Shown here: positions 14,199 to 22,217 of the stretch, piece by piece
How the letters are laid out: each line of letters starts with the position of its first letter
Numbering within the stretch: the stretch's first letter is position 1
Assembly (NCBI GenBank): GCA_030614305.1
Contig: JAUWKH010000003.1
Location: forward strand, 1-22,833
Origin: Bacteroidota bacterium
GTDB taxonomy: Bacteria > Bacteroidota > Bacteroidia > Bacteroidales > JADFUO01
DNA length: 22,833 bases
Direction: 5' to 3'
Notes under the pieces: model-generated
What the model saw: only the letters and a program-made list of their open reading frames with translations
Databases searched by the model: none
Told to the model about the DNA's origin: nothing
Program-made: the position numbers and the translations under genes

Positions 14199-15443
14199 AT
14201 GATAAAATTAAGGAAAAAAGTATATATGACTGCAGGTTATAATACAATTTCATTGGGAACAGGCAGGAGAGAGTTTCATCCTAAAAAGCCTCGTCCCGGA
14301 ATTGAACATTATATAAAAGAAGCAGGACAAGGCACCTTAAACCAAATTGGTGGTGCAAAGAATGTTGATGAAGGTGCAATTGGGAATTTTATGGCGCCCA
14401 GGTTTAACAGACAAGGCAATTTACCCGGTTTTATCCCGATGATAGATGAAGAGTTGCAATGGAAGCCATGTACCAGTACTGAAGGAGCTTGTGGGTCCGG
14501 AGCTTTGGCATTAATGAGTGGTATAAAATCAGTACTTGCCGAAACTGCCGATGTAGTTCTTACTGTCGGTGTCGAAGTACAAAATACTATGAAAGCAATT
14601 TACGTAGCTGATGTCCTTGCCGGTGCCGGTTGGTATCAAAAAAGAAAAAACGGTCATGCTTATTTCTTTCCCGGACAATTCAGTGACAGGGCAGGAGCAT
14701 ATTATGAAAAATATGGAATGGAATATACAAGAAAAGGTTTTTGCCGTTGGTTTGTAAATGCCATTGAAAATGCACGGCTTTGTCCAACAGCCCAGGAATA
14801 TGAAAATAAAGTAGCAGATCTCGAAGCCCTCTACAATAAGATGAAACCTAATGGAAAAGCTTTTGTTGATAATCTGACAGTTTTTGATTGCTCAAAAGTT
14901 TCAGATGCTGCTTCTGCAATTGCAATTGTTTCCGAAGAAGGATTAAAAAGAATTGGGATTCCGAAAGAAGAAGCTGTTGAAATAGTTGGCTGGGGACAGA
15001 TTGAAAGAAATGTTACTTACGACCCGCCTGATTTGACCGAACTTACAGCAATTAAAAAAGCTGCAAAAGCAGCATTAGAGTCGGCTAATATTACAATTCA
15101 TGATCTTGCAACAATTGAAACACATGATTGTTTCTCAATTGCCGGAATTCTCGCTACCGAAGCCTTTGGATTTGCCGAACCCGGTAAAGGTGCCCAGTTT
15201 GTTGCTGACGGAAATACTGCAAGAGATGGTAAAATCCCGATGAATACTACAGGTGGATTAATTGGATGGGGACATCCAACAGGAGGAACCGGTGTACATC
15301 AGGCAGTAACTATTTGGGAACAGTTAACTGATAAAGCAGGAAAAGCCCAGATAGAAATCCCTAAAGACCGCCCATACGGAATGACTGTTAATATGGGTGG
15401 CGATGATGTAACTGTTGTGGCAATTATTTATAAAAGAGGGTAA
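14199..15443 (+). CDS. Thiolase (acetyl-CoA acetyltransferase), SCP-x-like type
   Basis: A 414-residue thiolase that cleaves 3-ketoacyl-CoA or condenses acetyl-CoA units. Seen: nucleophile C98 in STEGACGSGA; H309-D-C-F312, the motif of SCP-x-like thiolases, whose C311 probably serves as the second cysteine; H359 in GWGHPTGGTG; and a C-terminal VNMGGDD lacking the Cys found there in classic thiolases such as AtoB/FadA. The ATG at 14199 places the first strand (VYMTAGYNTISLGTG) about seven residues in; an ATG at 14226 (Met10) is inside this strand and unlikely. It follows the dehydrogenase by 62 bases and is the last gene before a strong terminator. It supplies the thiolysis step for the pathway encoded around it. 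Confidence 0.9.
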   Translation: MIKLRKKVYMTAGYNTISLGTGRREFHPKKPRPGIEHYIKEAGQGTLNQIGGAKNVDEGAIGNFMAPRFNRQGNLPGFIPMIDEELQWKPCTSTEGACGSGALALMSGIKSVLAETADVVLTVGVEVQNTMKAIYVADVLAGAGWYQKRKNGHAYFFPGQFSDRAGAYYEKYGMEYTRKGFCRWFVNAIENARLCPTAQEYENKVADLEALYNKMKPNGKAFVDNLTVFDCSKVSDAASAIAIVSEEGLKRIGIPKEEAVEIVGWGQIERNVTYDPPDLTELTAIKKAAKAALESANITIHDLATIETHDCFSIAGILATEAFGFAEPGKGAQFVADGNTARDGKIPMNTTGGLIGWGHPTGGTGVHQAVTIWEQLTDKAGKAQIEIPKDRPYGMTVNMGGDDVTVVAIIYKRG

Positions 15444-15467
15444 AATTATAAATATTTTATTTATACT

Positions 15468-15496
15468 AAAAGCCTGTCCTTATGGATGGGCTTTTT
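15468..15496 (+). terminator. Rho-independent terminator after the thiolase gene
   Basis: AAAAGCCTGTCC (15468-15479) pairs with GGATGGGCTTTT (15484-15495), including two G-T pairs, around a 4-base loop, ending in a T run (15492-15496). Confidence 0.85.
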
Positions 15497-15527
15497 AATT
15501 TAATCTGAATCATTCGGGTTAATTTTA

Positions 15528-15535
15528 TATTTTTG
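15528..15535 (+). promoter_or_regulatory. -7 promoter box for the elbB/flavoprotein pair
   Basis: TATTTTTG matches TAnnTTTG, 26 bases before the ATG at 15562 and just after the terminator, so a fresh transcript likely starts here. No clear -33. Confidence 0.5.
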
Positions 15536-15561
15536 CATCATAAATAAAAAATATAGAAATT

Positions 15562-16212
15562 ATGAAAAAATTTGCTGTAATATTATCCGGCTGTGGTATT
15601 TATGACGGTGCCGAAATTCATGAAGCCACATTAACTTTATTAGCCATAAAAAAATTAGGTGCCGGTTATCAGTGTTTTGCACCGGATATTTCCCAACATC
15701 ATGTTATCAACCACCTTACCGGAGATGAAATGAATGAAAAAAGAAATGTTTTGGTTGAATCTGCAAGAATTGCCAGAGGAGAGATCAAACCTTTGAGCGA
15801 TTTTAATCCAAAAGAATTTGATGCACTGATATTTCCCGGAGGTTTTGGTGTGGCAAAAAATTTATGCACTGCTGCCTTTGACGGTTTTAACGCAAGCGTG
15901 AATAAAGAAGTTGAAAAAGCCGTAAAGGAAATGCTAAAATTAAAAAAGCCTATAGGTGCGATGTGCATTGCCCCTGTTTTGATTGCTAAAATTATTGGTG
16001 ATGTAAATGTAACTATCGGCAAAGATGAAGCAACAGCCGAAACCATTGAAAAGATGGGTGCAACACACATTGCTGCCAATTATGATGATGTTGTGATTGA
16101 CGATAAACACAATGTTTTCACAACTCCATATTATATGGAAGCTACCGATATTGTTCAGGTATATGAGGGAGCATACAATATTATTGAAGCTATGTTAAAA
16201 GTAATGGGATAA
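15562..16212 (+). CDS. elbB: ElbB, DJ-1/PfpI-like glyoxalase-type protein
   Basis: A 216-residue class I glutamine amidotransferase-like protein. Seen: VILSGCGIYDGAEIHEA at the start, the ElbB hallmark; YQCFAPD and HHVINHLTG; FPGGFGVAKNL at about 91-101; and the probable nucleophile C135 in GAMCIAPV, in the usual sharp-turn position. The length matches E. coli ElbB. Family knowledge: originally linked to isoprenoid synthesis and shown to have weak glyoxalase (methylglyoxal-detoxifying) activity; its real role is unsettled. It starts a two-gene unit with the flavin oxidoreductase at 16218, separated by 5 bases. Its place inside an acyl-CoA gene block suggests handling of a reactive metabolite, but this is inference. 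Confidence 0.9.
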   Translation: MKKFAVILSGCGIYDGAEIHEATLTLLAIKKLGAGYQCFAPDISQHHVINHLTGDEMNEKRNVLVESARIARGEIKPLSDFNPKEFDALIFPGGFGVAKNLCTAAFDGFNASVNKEVEKAVKEMLKLKKPIGAMCIAPVLIAKIIGDVNVTIGKDEATAETIEKMGATHIAANYDDVVIDDKHNVFTTPYYMEATDIVQVYEGAYNIIEAMLKVMG

Positions 16213-16217
16213 AAAAA

Positions 16218-17162
16218 ATGAATAGAATCACAGAACTTTTCAAAATAAAATACCCGATTATTCAGGGTGGGATGATATGGTGCAGTGGCTGGGAACTGGC
16301 TTCTGCTGTCAGCAATGCCGGTGGCTTAGGACTTATTGGCTCAGGTTCAATGTATCCGGATGTTTTACATGAGCATATCCAAAAATGCAAAGTTGCAACA
16401 GAAAAGCCTTTTGGGGTGAATCTGCCGCTTTTATATCCACAAACCGAAGAGCATATTGATATCATTATAAAAGAAAAAGTAAAAATAGTTTTTACTTCTG
16501 CAGGGAATCCTAAAAAATATACATCTTTCTTTAAGCAGCATGGTATTACTGTTGTTCATGTTGTGGCTAATGTAAAATTTGCAAAAAAATGTGAAGAAGC
16601 AGGAGTTGACGCCATTGTTGCCGAGGGTTTTGAAGCAGGCGGGCACAATGGTTTTGAGGAAACAACAACTATGACTTTGATTCCAATGGTTCGTAAAGCT
16701 GTTTCAATTCCATTAATTGCAGCGGGCGGAATTGCTTCAGGAAGAAGTATGCTTGCATCAATGATACTGGGAGCTGACGGCGTTCAGATAGGCAGCCGTT
16801 TTGCAGCTTCTTCCGAATCGTCAGGACATATTAATTTTAAGCAAAAAATTATTGAAGCTAAAGATGGTGATACAAAACTTGCTTTAAAACAGCTTATTCC
16901 GGTAAGATTAATAAAGAATAAATTTTTTAATGAAGTTCAAACTGCAGAATATAACGGGATTTCGGTTGAAGGATTAAAAAAATTGCTTGGGCATGGAAGA
17001 GCTAAATCAGGTATGTTTGAAGGTGATGTGAATGAGGGCGAGCTGGAAATAGGGCAGGTAGCTGGAATGATTGATGAAATAAAACCTGCTGCTGAAATAA
17101 TTCAGGAAATAATTAAAGAGTTCCGTGATGCTAAAACCCAACTTTCTGATTTTGATTTCTAA
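16218..17162 (+). CDS. Nitronate monooxygenase / FabK-like FMN flavoprotein
   Basis: A 314-residue TIM-barrel FMN protein of the 2-nitropropane dioxygenase superfamily. Seen: YPIIQGGM near the start, NAGGLGLIGSG, PFGVNLPLL, VAEGFEAGGHNG with the family His, IPLIAAGGIASG, and GADGVQIGSRFAAS for the FMN phosphate. Members either oxidise alkyl nitronates or, as FabK, reduce enoyl-ACP; this sequence shows features common to both, and I cannot separate them by eye. It begins 5 bases after elbB with an A-rich spacer, so the two are co-transcribed. Given the flanking beta-oxidation genes, an enoyl-thioester reductase role is possible, but nitronate detoxification is the standard label. Confidence 0.85.
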   Translation: MNRITELFKIKYPIIQGGMIWCSGWELASAVSNAGGLGLIGSGSMYPDVLHEHIQKCKVATEKPFGVNLPLLYPQTEEHIDIIIKEKVKIVFTSAGNPKKYTSFFKQHGITVVHVVANVKFAKKCEEAGVDAIVAEGFEAGGHNGFEETTTMTLIPMVRKAVSIPLIAAGGIASGRSMLASMILGADGVQIGSRFAASSESSGHINFKQKIIEAKDGDTKLALKQLIPVRLIKNKFFNEVQTAEYNGISVEGLKKLLGHGRAKSGMFEGDVNEGELEIGQVAGMIDEIKPAAEIIQEIIKEFRDAKTQLSDFDF

Positions 17163-17170
17163 ATTTATTT

Positions 17171-17200
17171 TTTGTCTTTAATTCCTTTTTTTTACTTTTG
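17171..17200 (+). promoter_or_regulatory. Bacteroidetes promoter for the acyl-CoA dehydrogenase gene
   Basis: TTTG (17171-17174), 18 bases, TACTTTTG (17193-17200). The transcript would have a leader of about 55-60 bases before the ATG at 17265. Confidence 0.6.
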
Positions 17201-17264
17201 TTGCTTCTTTTGAAAAAAATTATAATTTTCTTTTCAGAATATATTTAAACTTAAAATTTAATAC

Positions 17265-18407
17265 ATGGATTTTGAATTTACTGAAGAACAATTAATGATA
17301 CGGCAGGCAGCCAGAGATTATGCCGAAAGAGAACTGATACAGGATGTTTTGGAACGTGATGCTAAAGCAGAATTTCCTACAAGGCATATAAAAAATTTAA
17401 CCGACCTTGGTTTTATGGGTATGATTGTTGATCCCAAGTATGATGGCGGTGGAATGGATACAATTTCTTATGTTTTGGCAATGGAAGAAATTTCAAAAAT
17501 TGATTCTTCTGTAAGTGTTATATTGTCTGTACATAATTCACTGGTATGTTTTGGAATTCAAGTATATGGTAATGAAAAGCAAAAAGAAAAATATCTAAGA
17601 ACTCTTGCCCGCGGTGAAAAAATCGGAGCTTTTCTTTTATCTGAACCAGAAGCCGGTTCTGACGCATCAATGCAAAGAACGCTTGCTGAAGATAAAGGAG
17701 ATTATTATTTAATTAATGGTGTAAAAAACTGGATATCAAATGCTAATTCAGCCTCAATTTATATAGTTATTGCACAAACATATCCTGAAAAAGGTCATAA
17801 GGGTATCAATGCTTTTATTGTAGAAAAAGATTCTCCCGGAATTTCCCTTGGGCCTCATGAGGATAAAATGGGAATGAGAAGTTCCGATACACATTCGGTT
17901 ATGTTTACCGATGTTAAAGTTCCTAAGGAAAACAGGATAGGAGAAGATGGATTTGGGTTTAAATTTGCCATGAAAGCCCTTGAAGCAGGAAGAATTGGAA
18001 TCGCTGCACAGGCAGTGGGTATTGCTTCAGGAGCACTTAACAGGGCAATTCAATATGCAAAGGAAAGAAAAGCATTTGGTACGGAAATAGCCAATCATCA
18101 GGCAATTGCATTTAAAATATCGGATATGGCTGTGAAAGTTGAAAATGCACGTAATCTTTGTTTGAAAGCTGCCTGGCTGAAAGACCGGGGCAAACCATTT
18201 TCAACGGCAAGCTCTATGGCAAAACAATATGCTGCTGATATTGCCATGGAAGTAACTACCGAAGCCGTCCAGATTCTAGGTGGATATGGCTACGTAAAAG
18301 AATATCATGTTGAAAGACTTATGCGTGAAGCAAAACTTACTCAAATTTATGAAGGTACTTCGGAAATTCAAAAAATTGTAATTTCGCGGTCGCTTTTGAA
18401 GGATTAA
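17265..18407 (+). CDS. Acyl-CoA dehydrogenase, short-chain (butyryl-CoA dehydrogenase-like)
   Basis: A 380-residue FAD enzyme that forms trans-2-enoyl-CoA, passing electrons to EtfAB. Seen: FTEEQLMIRQAARDYAERE (N-terminal helices), FLLSEPEAGSDAS and NWISNANSASIY (flavin/substrate domain, about 125-165), DKMGMRSSDTHSVMFTDVKVP, RKAFGTEIANHQAIAF, and LGGYGYVKEYHVERLMRE with catalytic base E363 in QIYEGTSEIQ. The Glu position and YEGTSEIQ wording are those of short- and medium-chain forms. The length is standard. It is followed by etfB and etfA on the same strand, the normal electron-acceptor arrangement. Whether it runs in oxidation or in the butyryl-CoA-forming direction is open. Confidence 0.93.
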   Translation: MDFEFTEEQLMIRQAARDYAERELIQDVLERDAKAEFPTRHIKNLTDLGFMGMIVDPKYDGGGMDTISYVLAMEEISKIDSSVSVILSVHNSLVCFGIQVYGNEKQKEKYLRTLARGEKIGAFLLSEPEAGSDASMQRTLAEDKGDYYLINGVKNWISNANSASIYIVIAQTYPEKGHKGINAFIVEKDSPGISLGPHEDKMGMRSSDTHSVMFTDVKVPKENRIGEDGFGFKFAMKALEAGRIGIAAQAVGIASGALNRAIQYAKERKAFGTEIANHQAIAFKISDMAVKVENARNLCLKAAWLKDRGKPFSTASSMAKQYAADIAMEVTTEAVQILGGYGYVKEYHVERLMREAKLTQIYEGTSEIQKIVISRSLLKD

Positions 18408-18509
18408 AAAGCTTCATATTTTTTTAAGAAGCAGTATAAATTCCAAAATTCAAAGAAAAAATAATGTCCGAAATTCAAAAGAAATAAATAATAATAAAAC
18501 TAATTAATA

Positions 18510-19253
18510 ATGAAAATACTTATTTGTATAAGCAATGTTCCTGACACAACAACTAAAATTAGATTTACCGCAGATAATACAGCGTTTGATACTGCCGGTA
18601 TACAATGGATAATTAATCCGTGGGACGAACTTGCATTGACAAGAGCTATGGAATTAAAAGAAACTACAGGAGGTACAATTGAAAAAATCACAGTTGTTGC
18701 TGTTGGATTGAAAGATGCTGAACCAACATTAAGAAAAACCCTTGCTATTGGTGCTGATGATGCAGTACGCATTGATGCCGAACCTAAAGATGCTTTTTTT
18801 GTGGCTGAACAGTTAGCTCAGGTTGCAAAAGATTATGACATAATTTTATGCGGAATTGAAGCCAGTGATTATAATGGTTCGGCAGTTGGTGGAATGCTAT
18901 CAGAATTTCTGGGTATTCCTTCAATTTCTTCTGTTTCAAAATTAGATATTGAAAACGGTAATGTAAAAGTGAACAGGGAAATTGACGGTGGTTCGGAAAC
19001 TTTATCAACAGAAGTTCCTTTTGTTGCCATTGTTCAGAAAGGTATTGCCTTAGAACCCAGAATCCCATCTATGAGAGGAATTATGATGGCTCGTAAAAAA
19101 CCTCTGAATGTTATACCGGCAGTTGAAACAGAAGCATTAACCGAATTTGTTAGCTATGAATTGCCTCCTGCAAAAGCCGCATGTAAAATGGTTGATGCTG
19201 AAAATGTAAAAGAATTAGTTGACTTGCTACACAATGAGGCAAAGGTGATCTAA
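18510..19253 (+). CDS. etfB: Electron transfer flavoprotein subunit beta
   Basis: A 247-residue EtfB, partner of EtfA, carrying electrons from acyl-CoA dehydrogenase towards the quinone pool or a bifurcating partner. Seen: start KILICISNVPDTTTKIRF; INPWDELALTRAMELKE; the nucleotide-binding stretch VGLKDAEPTLRKTLAIGADD; ILCGIEASDYNGSAVGGMLSEFLGIP; and PFVAIVQKGI, with EPRIPSMRGIMMARKK near the subunit interface, all typical. It begins 102 bases after the dehydrogenase gene and 70 bases before etfA. Whether this EtfAB is bifurcating (two FADs) or carries FAD and AMP cannot be judged reliably by eye. Confidence 0.93.
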   Translation: MKILICISNVPDTTTKIRFTADNTAFDTAGIQWIINPWDELALTRAMELKETTGGTIEKITVVAVGLKDAEPTLRKTLAIGADDAVRIDAEPKDAFFVAEQLAQVAKDYDIILCGIEASDYNGSAVGGMLSEFLGIPSISSVSKLDIENGNVKVNREIDGGSETLSTEVPFVAIVQKGIALEPRIPSMRGIMMARKKPLNVIPAVETEALTEFVSYELPPAKAACKMVDAENVKELVDLLHNEAKVI

Positions 19254-19323
19254 TTGTTTCTATATTGAAAAAAGATAATTATTGAACTTGTAAATCTAAA
19301 ATCATAAATCCAAAATCAAAGAT

Positions 19324-20301
19324 ATGTCAATATTAGTATATACCGAAAATTGGGATGGAAAATTTAAGAAATTAAGTTTTGAGCAGGTATCCTATGCAAG
19401 TGAAATAGCAAAAAATATTAATACTTCAGTAGTTGCCTTATCAATTGGCAATGTTGAAGAAACGGAATTGAAAAAACTTGGTGATTATGGAGCTTCAAAA
19501 GTAATTTCAGTAAACGAAACAAAATTAGACAATCTTGCTAACCAGGCTTATGCAAAAGTTATTTCACAAGCTGCCAAAAAAGAAGAATCAACTATTCTTG
19601 TGTTTGCAAATAATTATACCGGAAAAGCTATTGCACCGCGAGTTTCGGTTAAGTTAAAAGCTGGATTGGTGTCAGGGATTACTGCTTTGCCCATAAATTA
19701 TGAACCTTTTACGGTCAGAAAAAAAGTTTTTACATCTAAGGCATTTGCAGATGTTATAATAAAAAGCCCGTTTAAAGTATTAACAATTGCTCAAAATTCA
19801 TTTGGGTTGATTGAAACAGAAAATAAAGCACAAATTGAAAATTTTGCTCCGGAGTTGTCTGATGAAGATTTCAGAACCAAAGTAGAAGATGTACATAAAA
19901 TTACAGGAAAAGTGTTGTTAAACGACGCAGAAATTGTTGTTTCCGGCGGAAGGGGAATGAAAGGCTCTGAAAACTGGGGTCCTATAGAAGAATTAGCTAA
20001 CTTGTTAGGAGCGGCAACTGCCTGCTCAAGGCCCGTCTCTGATGAAGACTGGCGTCCCCACGACGAGCATGTCGGGCAAACCGGAAAGATCATTGCTCCC
20101 AACTTATATTTTGCACTTGGAATTTCCGGGGCAATTCAACATCTTGGTGGCGTGAGCTCTTCTAAATATATTGTTGCAATTAATAAAGATAATGATGCCC
20201 CTATTTTTGAAGCTGCCGATTATGGAATTATTGGAGATGTACATAAAATACTTCCTGAATTAATAAATGCTGTGAAGGAGATGAAAGCAGCGGAAAATTA
20301 A
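19324..20301 (+). CDS. etfA: Electron transfer flavoprotein subunit alpha
   Basis: A 325-residue EtfA. Seen: ILVYTENWDGKFKKLSFEQV at the start, VVSGGRGMKGSENW, SRPVSDEDWRPHDEHVGQTG, and the EtfA signature LYFALGISGAIQHLGG followed by IVAINKDNDAPIFEAADYG, which binds FAD. The length is normal. It pairs with etfB upstream; the stop codon is 3 bases from the next start (homocysteine methyltransferase/MTHFR), so the downstream gene is almost certainly translated from the same message. Confidence 0.94.
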   Translation: MSILVYTENWDGKFKKLSFEQVSYASEIAKNINTSVVALSIGNVEETELKKLGDYGASKVISVNETKLDNLANQAYAKVISQAAKKEESTILVFANNYTGKAIAPRVSVKLKAGLVSGITALPINYEPFTVRKKVFTSKAFADVIIKSPFKVLTIAQNSFGLIETENKAQIENFAPELSDEDFRTKVEDVHKITGKVLLNDAEIVVSGGRGMKGSENWGPIEELANLLGAATACSRPVSDEDWRPHDEHVGQTGKIIAPNLYFALGISGAIQHLGGVSSSKYIVAINKDNDAPIFEAADYGIIGDVHKILPELINAVKEMKAAEN

Positions 20302-20304
20302 AAT

Positions 20305-22137
20305 ATGAGAATACCTTTTTTAGAATTCCTTAAAGACAACATTGTTTTATTTGATGGTGCAATGGGAACAGAGATTTACAACAAAGGAATTTTTATTAAT
20401 ACCTGTTATGACGAGTTAAATTTATCAAAACCTGAACTCATAAAAGAGATTCACCGTTCATATGTTGAAGCAGGAGCCGATGTTCTTGAAACTAATACAT
20501 TTGGGGCGAATCGTTTATTGCTTCAAAAATTTGGTTTAGAAGATAAAACATATCTGATTAATTACCAGGGAGTAAAAATTGCAAGAGAAGTTGCAGGTGA
20601 AGATGTATATGTTGCCGGATCAATTGGTCCTTTAAATGAACGTTTGGAACCGTGGGGATCGCTTTCTGAGAATGAAGCACGGGCAATTTATGTTGAACAA
20701 GCTAAAGCTCTTATTGATGGCGGAGCAGATTTATTGATATTAGAAACTTTCTCGGATATACATTTAATACAGCAAGTAATTCTTGGGATTAAAGAAAAAT
20801 TTAACATTCCAATAATTGCCAATATGACAATAGGCGATGATGGAAATACCTCATTTGGAACACCTTCGGAGATATTTGCAAAAAAAATTGAACTTTGGGG
20901 TGCAAATGCTGTTGGACTTAATTGCAGTGTTGGTCCGAAAGTTATGCTTGATGAAGTTGAAAAAATGATACATGCTGTTAATATTCCGATTTGCGTTATT
21001 CCAAATGCAGGAGTTCCACAACATATTGACGGAAGAAATATTTATCTGGCTTCCCCTGAATATTTTGGTGAATATGCAAAACATTTTTCACAAGCAGGTG
21101 TGAGGATTATCGGTGGTTGTTGCGGTACGAATCCTGATTTTATTAAAGCTATGAGAAAAGCTATTAAAGCCGTCCAACCCAAAAAACAATTTAAAAAACG
21201 CATTGAGATTATTAAGGAAGAAGAGCAGTGTAGTGCGATTCCCACTTGTGAAAAATCTGAATTTGCAAGAAAAATTTGTGAAAAACAATTTGTTACAACT
21301 GTTGAAATCGTTCCTCCAAAAGGCTCGGACCCTTCCAAAGCAATAGAACAGGCAAAAATCCTGAAAGAAGCCGGTATTGACGCAATTAATATTCCGGATG
21401 GTCCACGTGCACTTTCAAGAATGGGAGCAAGTTATCTTTCACTTCTTATTAAGCAAAATTCAAAAATTGATGTAATACAACATTATACTTGCCGTGATAG
21501 AAATCTGTTGGGAATGGTCGGCGACCTTTTAGGTGCTGATGGAGCAGGTATTAAAAATATTTTACTTGTTACGGGCGATCCGCCAAAAATGGGTTCCTTT
21601 CCTGATGCAACTGCTGTTTTCGATATTGACTCTATCGGATTGACAAACCTTACATATACTTTAAACTGCGGGAAAGACCTTGGCGGAAATCTGTTAGCAA
21701 ATCCGACCGGATTTTTTATTGGTGTCGGAGTTAATCCAGGAGCAATTGATTTAGATTATGAAATTCGCCGGTTTGAATGGAAAGTTAAAGCCGGAGCTGA
21801 ATTTGCCATCACTCAACCGGTATTCGACAGTAAAATATTTTTTAATTTTATTAAACGAATAAAACATCTGAAAATTCCTATAATTGCAGGAATATGGCCA
21901 TTAGTTAGTATTAGAAATGCTGAGTTTATGAATAATGAAGTTCCGGGTGCTTCTGTCCCTGACAGTGTAATGAAAAGAATGTATGCCACTAAAACCAAAG
22001 AAAAAGCAAGAATGTTAGGATTACAAATTGCACGTGAAACAGTAGCAGAATTAAAACCATATATTGTTGGTGTACAAGTTTCAATGCCTTTTGGTAATGT
22101 AAATTATCCAATTGAGGTTCTGAAAGATGTTTTATGA
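20305..22137 (+). CDS. Bifunctional homocysteine S-methyltransferase / 5,10-methylenetetrahydrofolate reductase
   Basis: A 610-residue fusion. Residues about 1-290 form a zinc-dependent homocysteine methyltransferase barrel: LFDGAMGTEIYNKG, ETNTFGANR, GSIGPL, NCSVGP (C207) and GGCCGT (C272-C273) supply the zinc ligands. After a charged linker, residues about 325-608 form a MetF-like FAD barrel: TTVEIVPPKGSDP, IQHYTCRDRN, LLVTGDPPKMG, TQPVFDS and PIIAGIWPL. The pair makes 5-methyl-THF and passes the methyl group to homocysteine for methionine. No cobalamin-binding domain is present. Such fusions (B. subtilis YitJ type) are known. The ATG lies 3 bases after etfA, an unusual partner for a one-carbon enzyme, so it may share electrons or merely transcription with EtfAB. 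Confidence 0.93.
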   Translation: MRIPFLEFLKDNIVLFDGAMGTEIYNKGIFINTCYDELNLSKPELIKEIHRSYVEAGADVLETNTFGANRLLLQKFGLEDKTYLINYQGVKIAREVAGEDVYVAGSIGPLNERLEPWGSLSENEARAIYVEQAKALIDGGADLLILETFSDIHLIQQVILGIKEKFNIPIIANMTIGDDGNTSFGTPSEIFAKKIELWGANAVGLNCSVGPKVMLDEVEKMIHAVNIPICVIPNAGVPQHIDGRNIYLASPEYFGEYAKHFSQAGVRIIGGCCGTNPDFIKAMRKAIKAVQPKKQFKKRIEIIKEEEQCSAIPTCEKSEFARKICEKQFVTTVEIVPPKGSDPSKAIEQAKILKEAGIDAINIPDGPRALSRMGASYLSLLIKQNSKIDVIQHYTCRDRNLLGMVGDLLGADGAGIKNILLVTGDPPKMGSFPDATAVFDIDSIGLTNLTYTLNCGKDLGGNLLANPTGFFIGVGVNPGAIDLDYEIRRFEWKVKAGAEFAITQPVFDSKIFFNFIKRIKHLKIPIIAGIWPLVSIRNAEFMNNEVPGASVPDSVMKRMYATKTKEKARMLGLQIARETVAELKPYIVGVQVSMPFGNVNYPIEVLKDVL

Positions 22138-22159
22138 TTTTATTAATTGTTCTTTTGGC

Positions 22160-22190
22160 TTGCAATTCCTTATAAAATTTTATATATTTG
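22160..22190 (+). promoter_or_regulatory. Bacteroidetes promoter for the last gene
   Basis: TTG (22160-22162), 20 bases, TATATTTG (22183-22190), 27 bases before the ATG at 22218. Confidence 0.6.
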
Positions 22191-22217
22191 CCCATATTAA
22201 TCATTAAAACAAATATT

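Noticed and set aside
15699..16079. A 126-codon minus-strand open frame inside elbB
   Set aside because: Antisense shadow of a conserved gene; no independent evidence.
18418..18440. Small inverted repeat GCTTC/GAAGC after the acyl-CoA dehydrogenase gene as a terminator
   Set aside because: The stem is only 5 bp with a long T-rich loop and no T tract after it; etfB probably remains co-transcribed.
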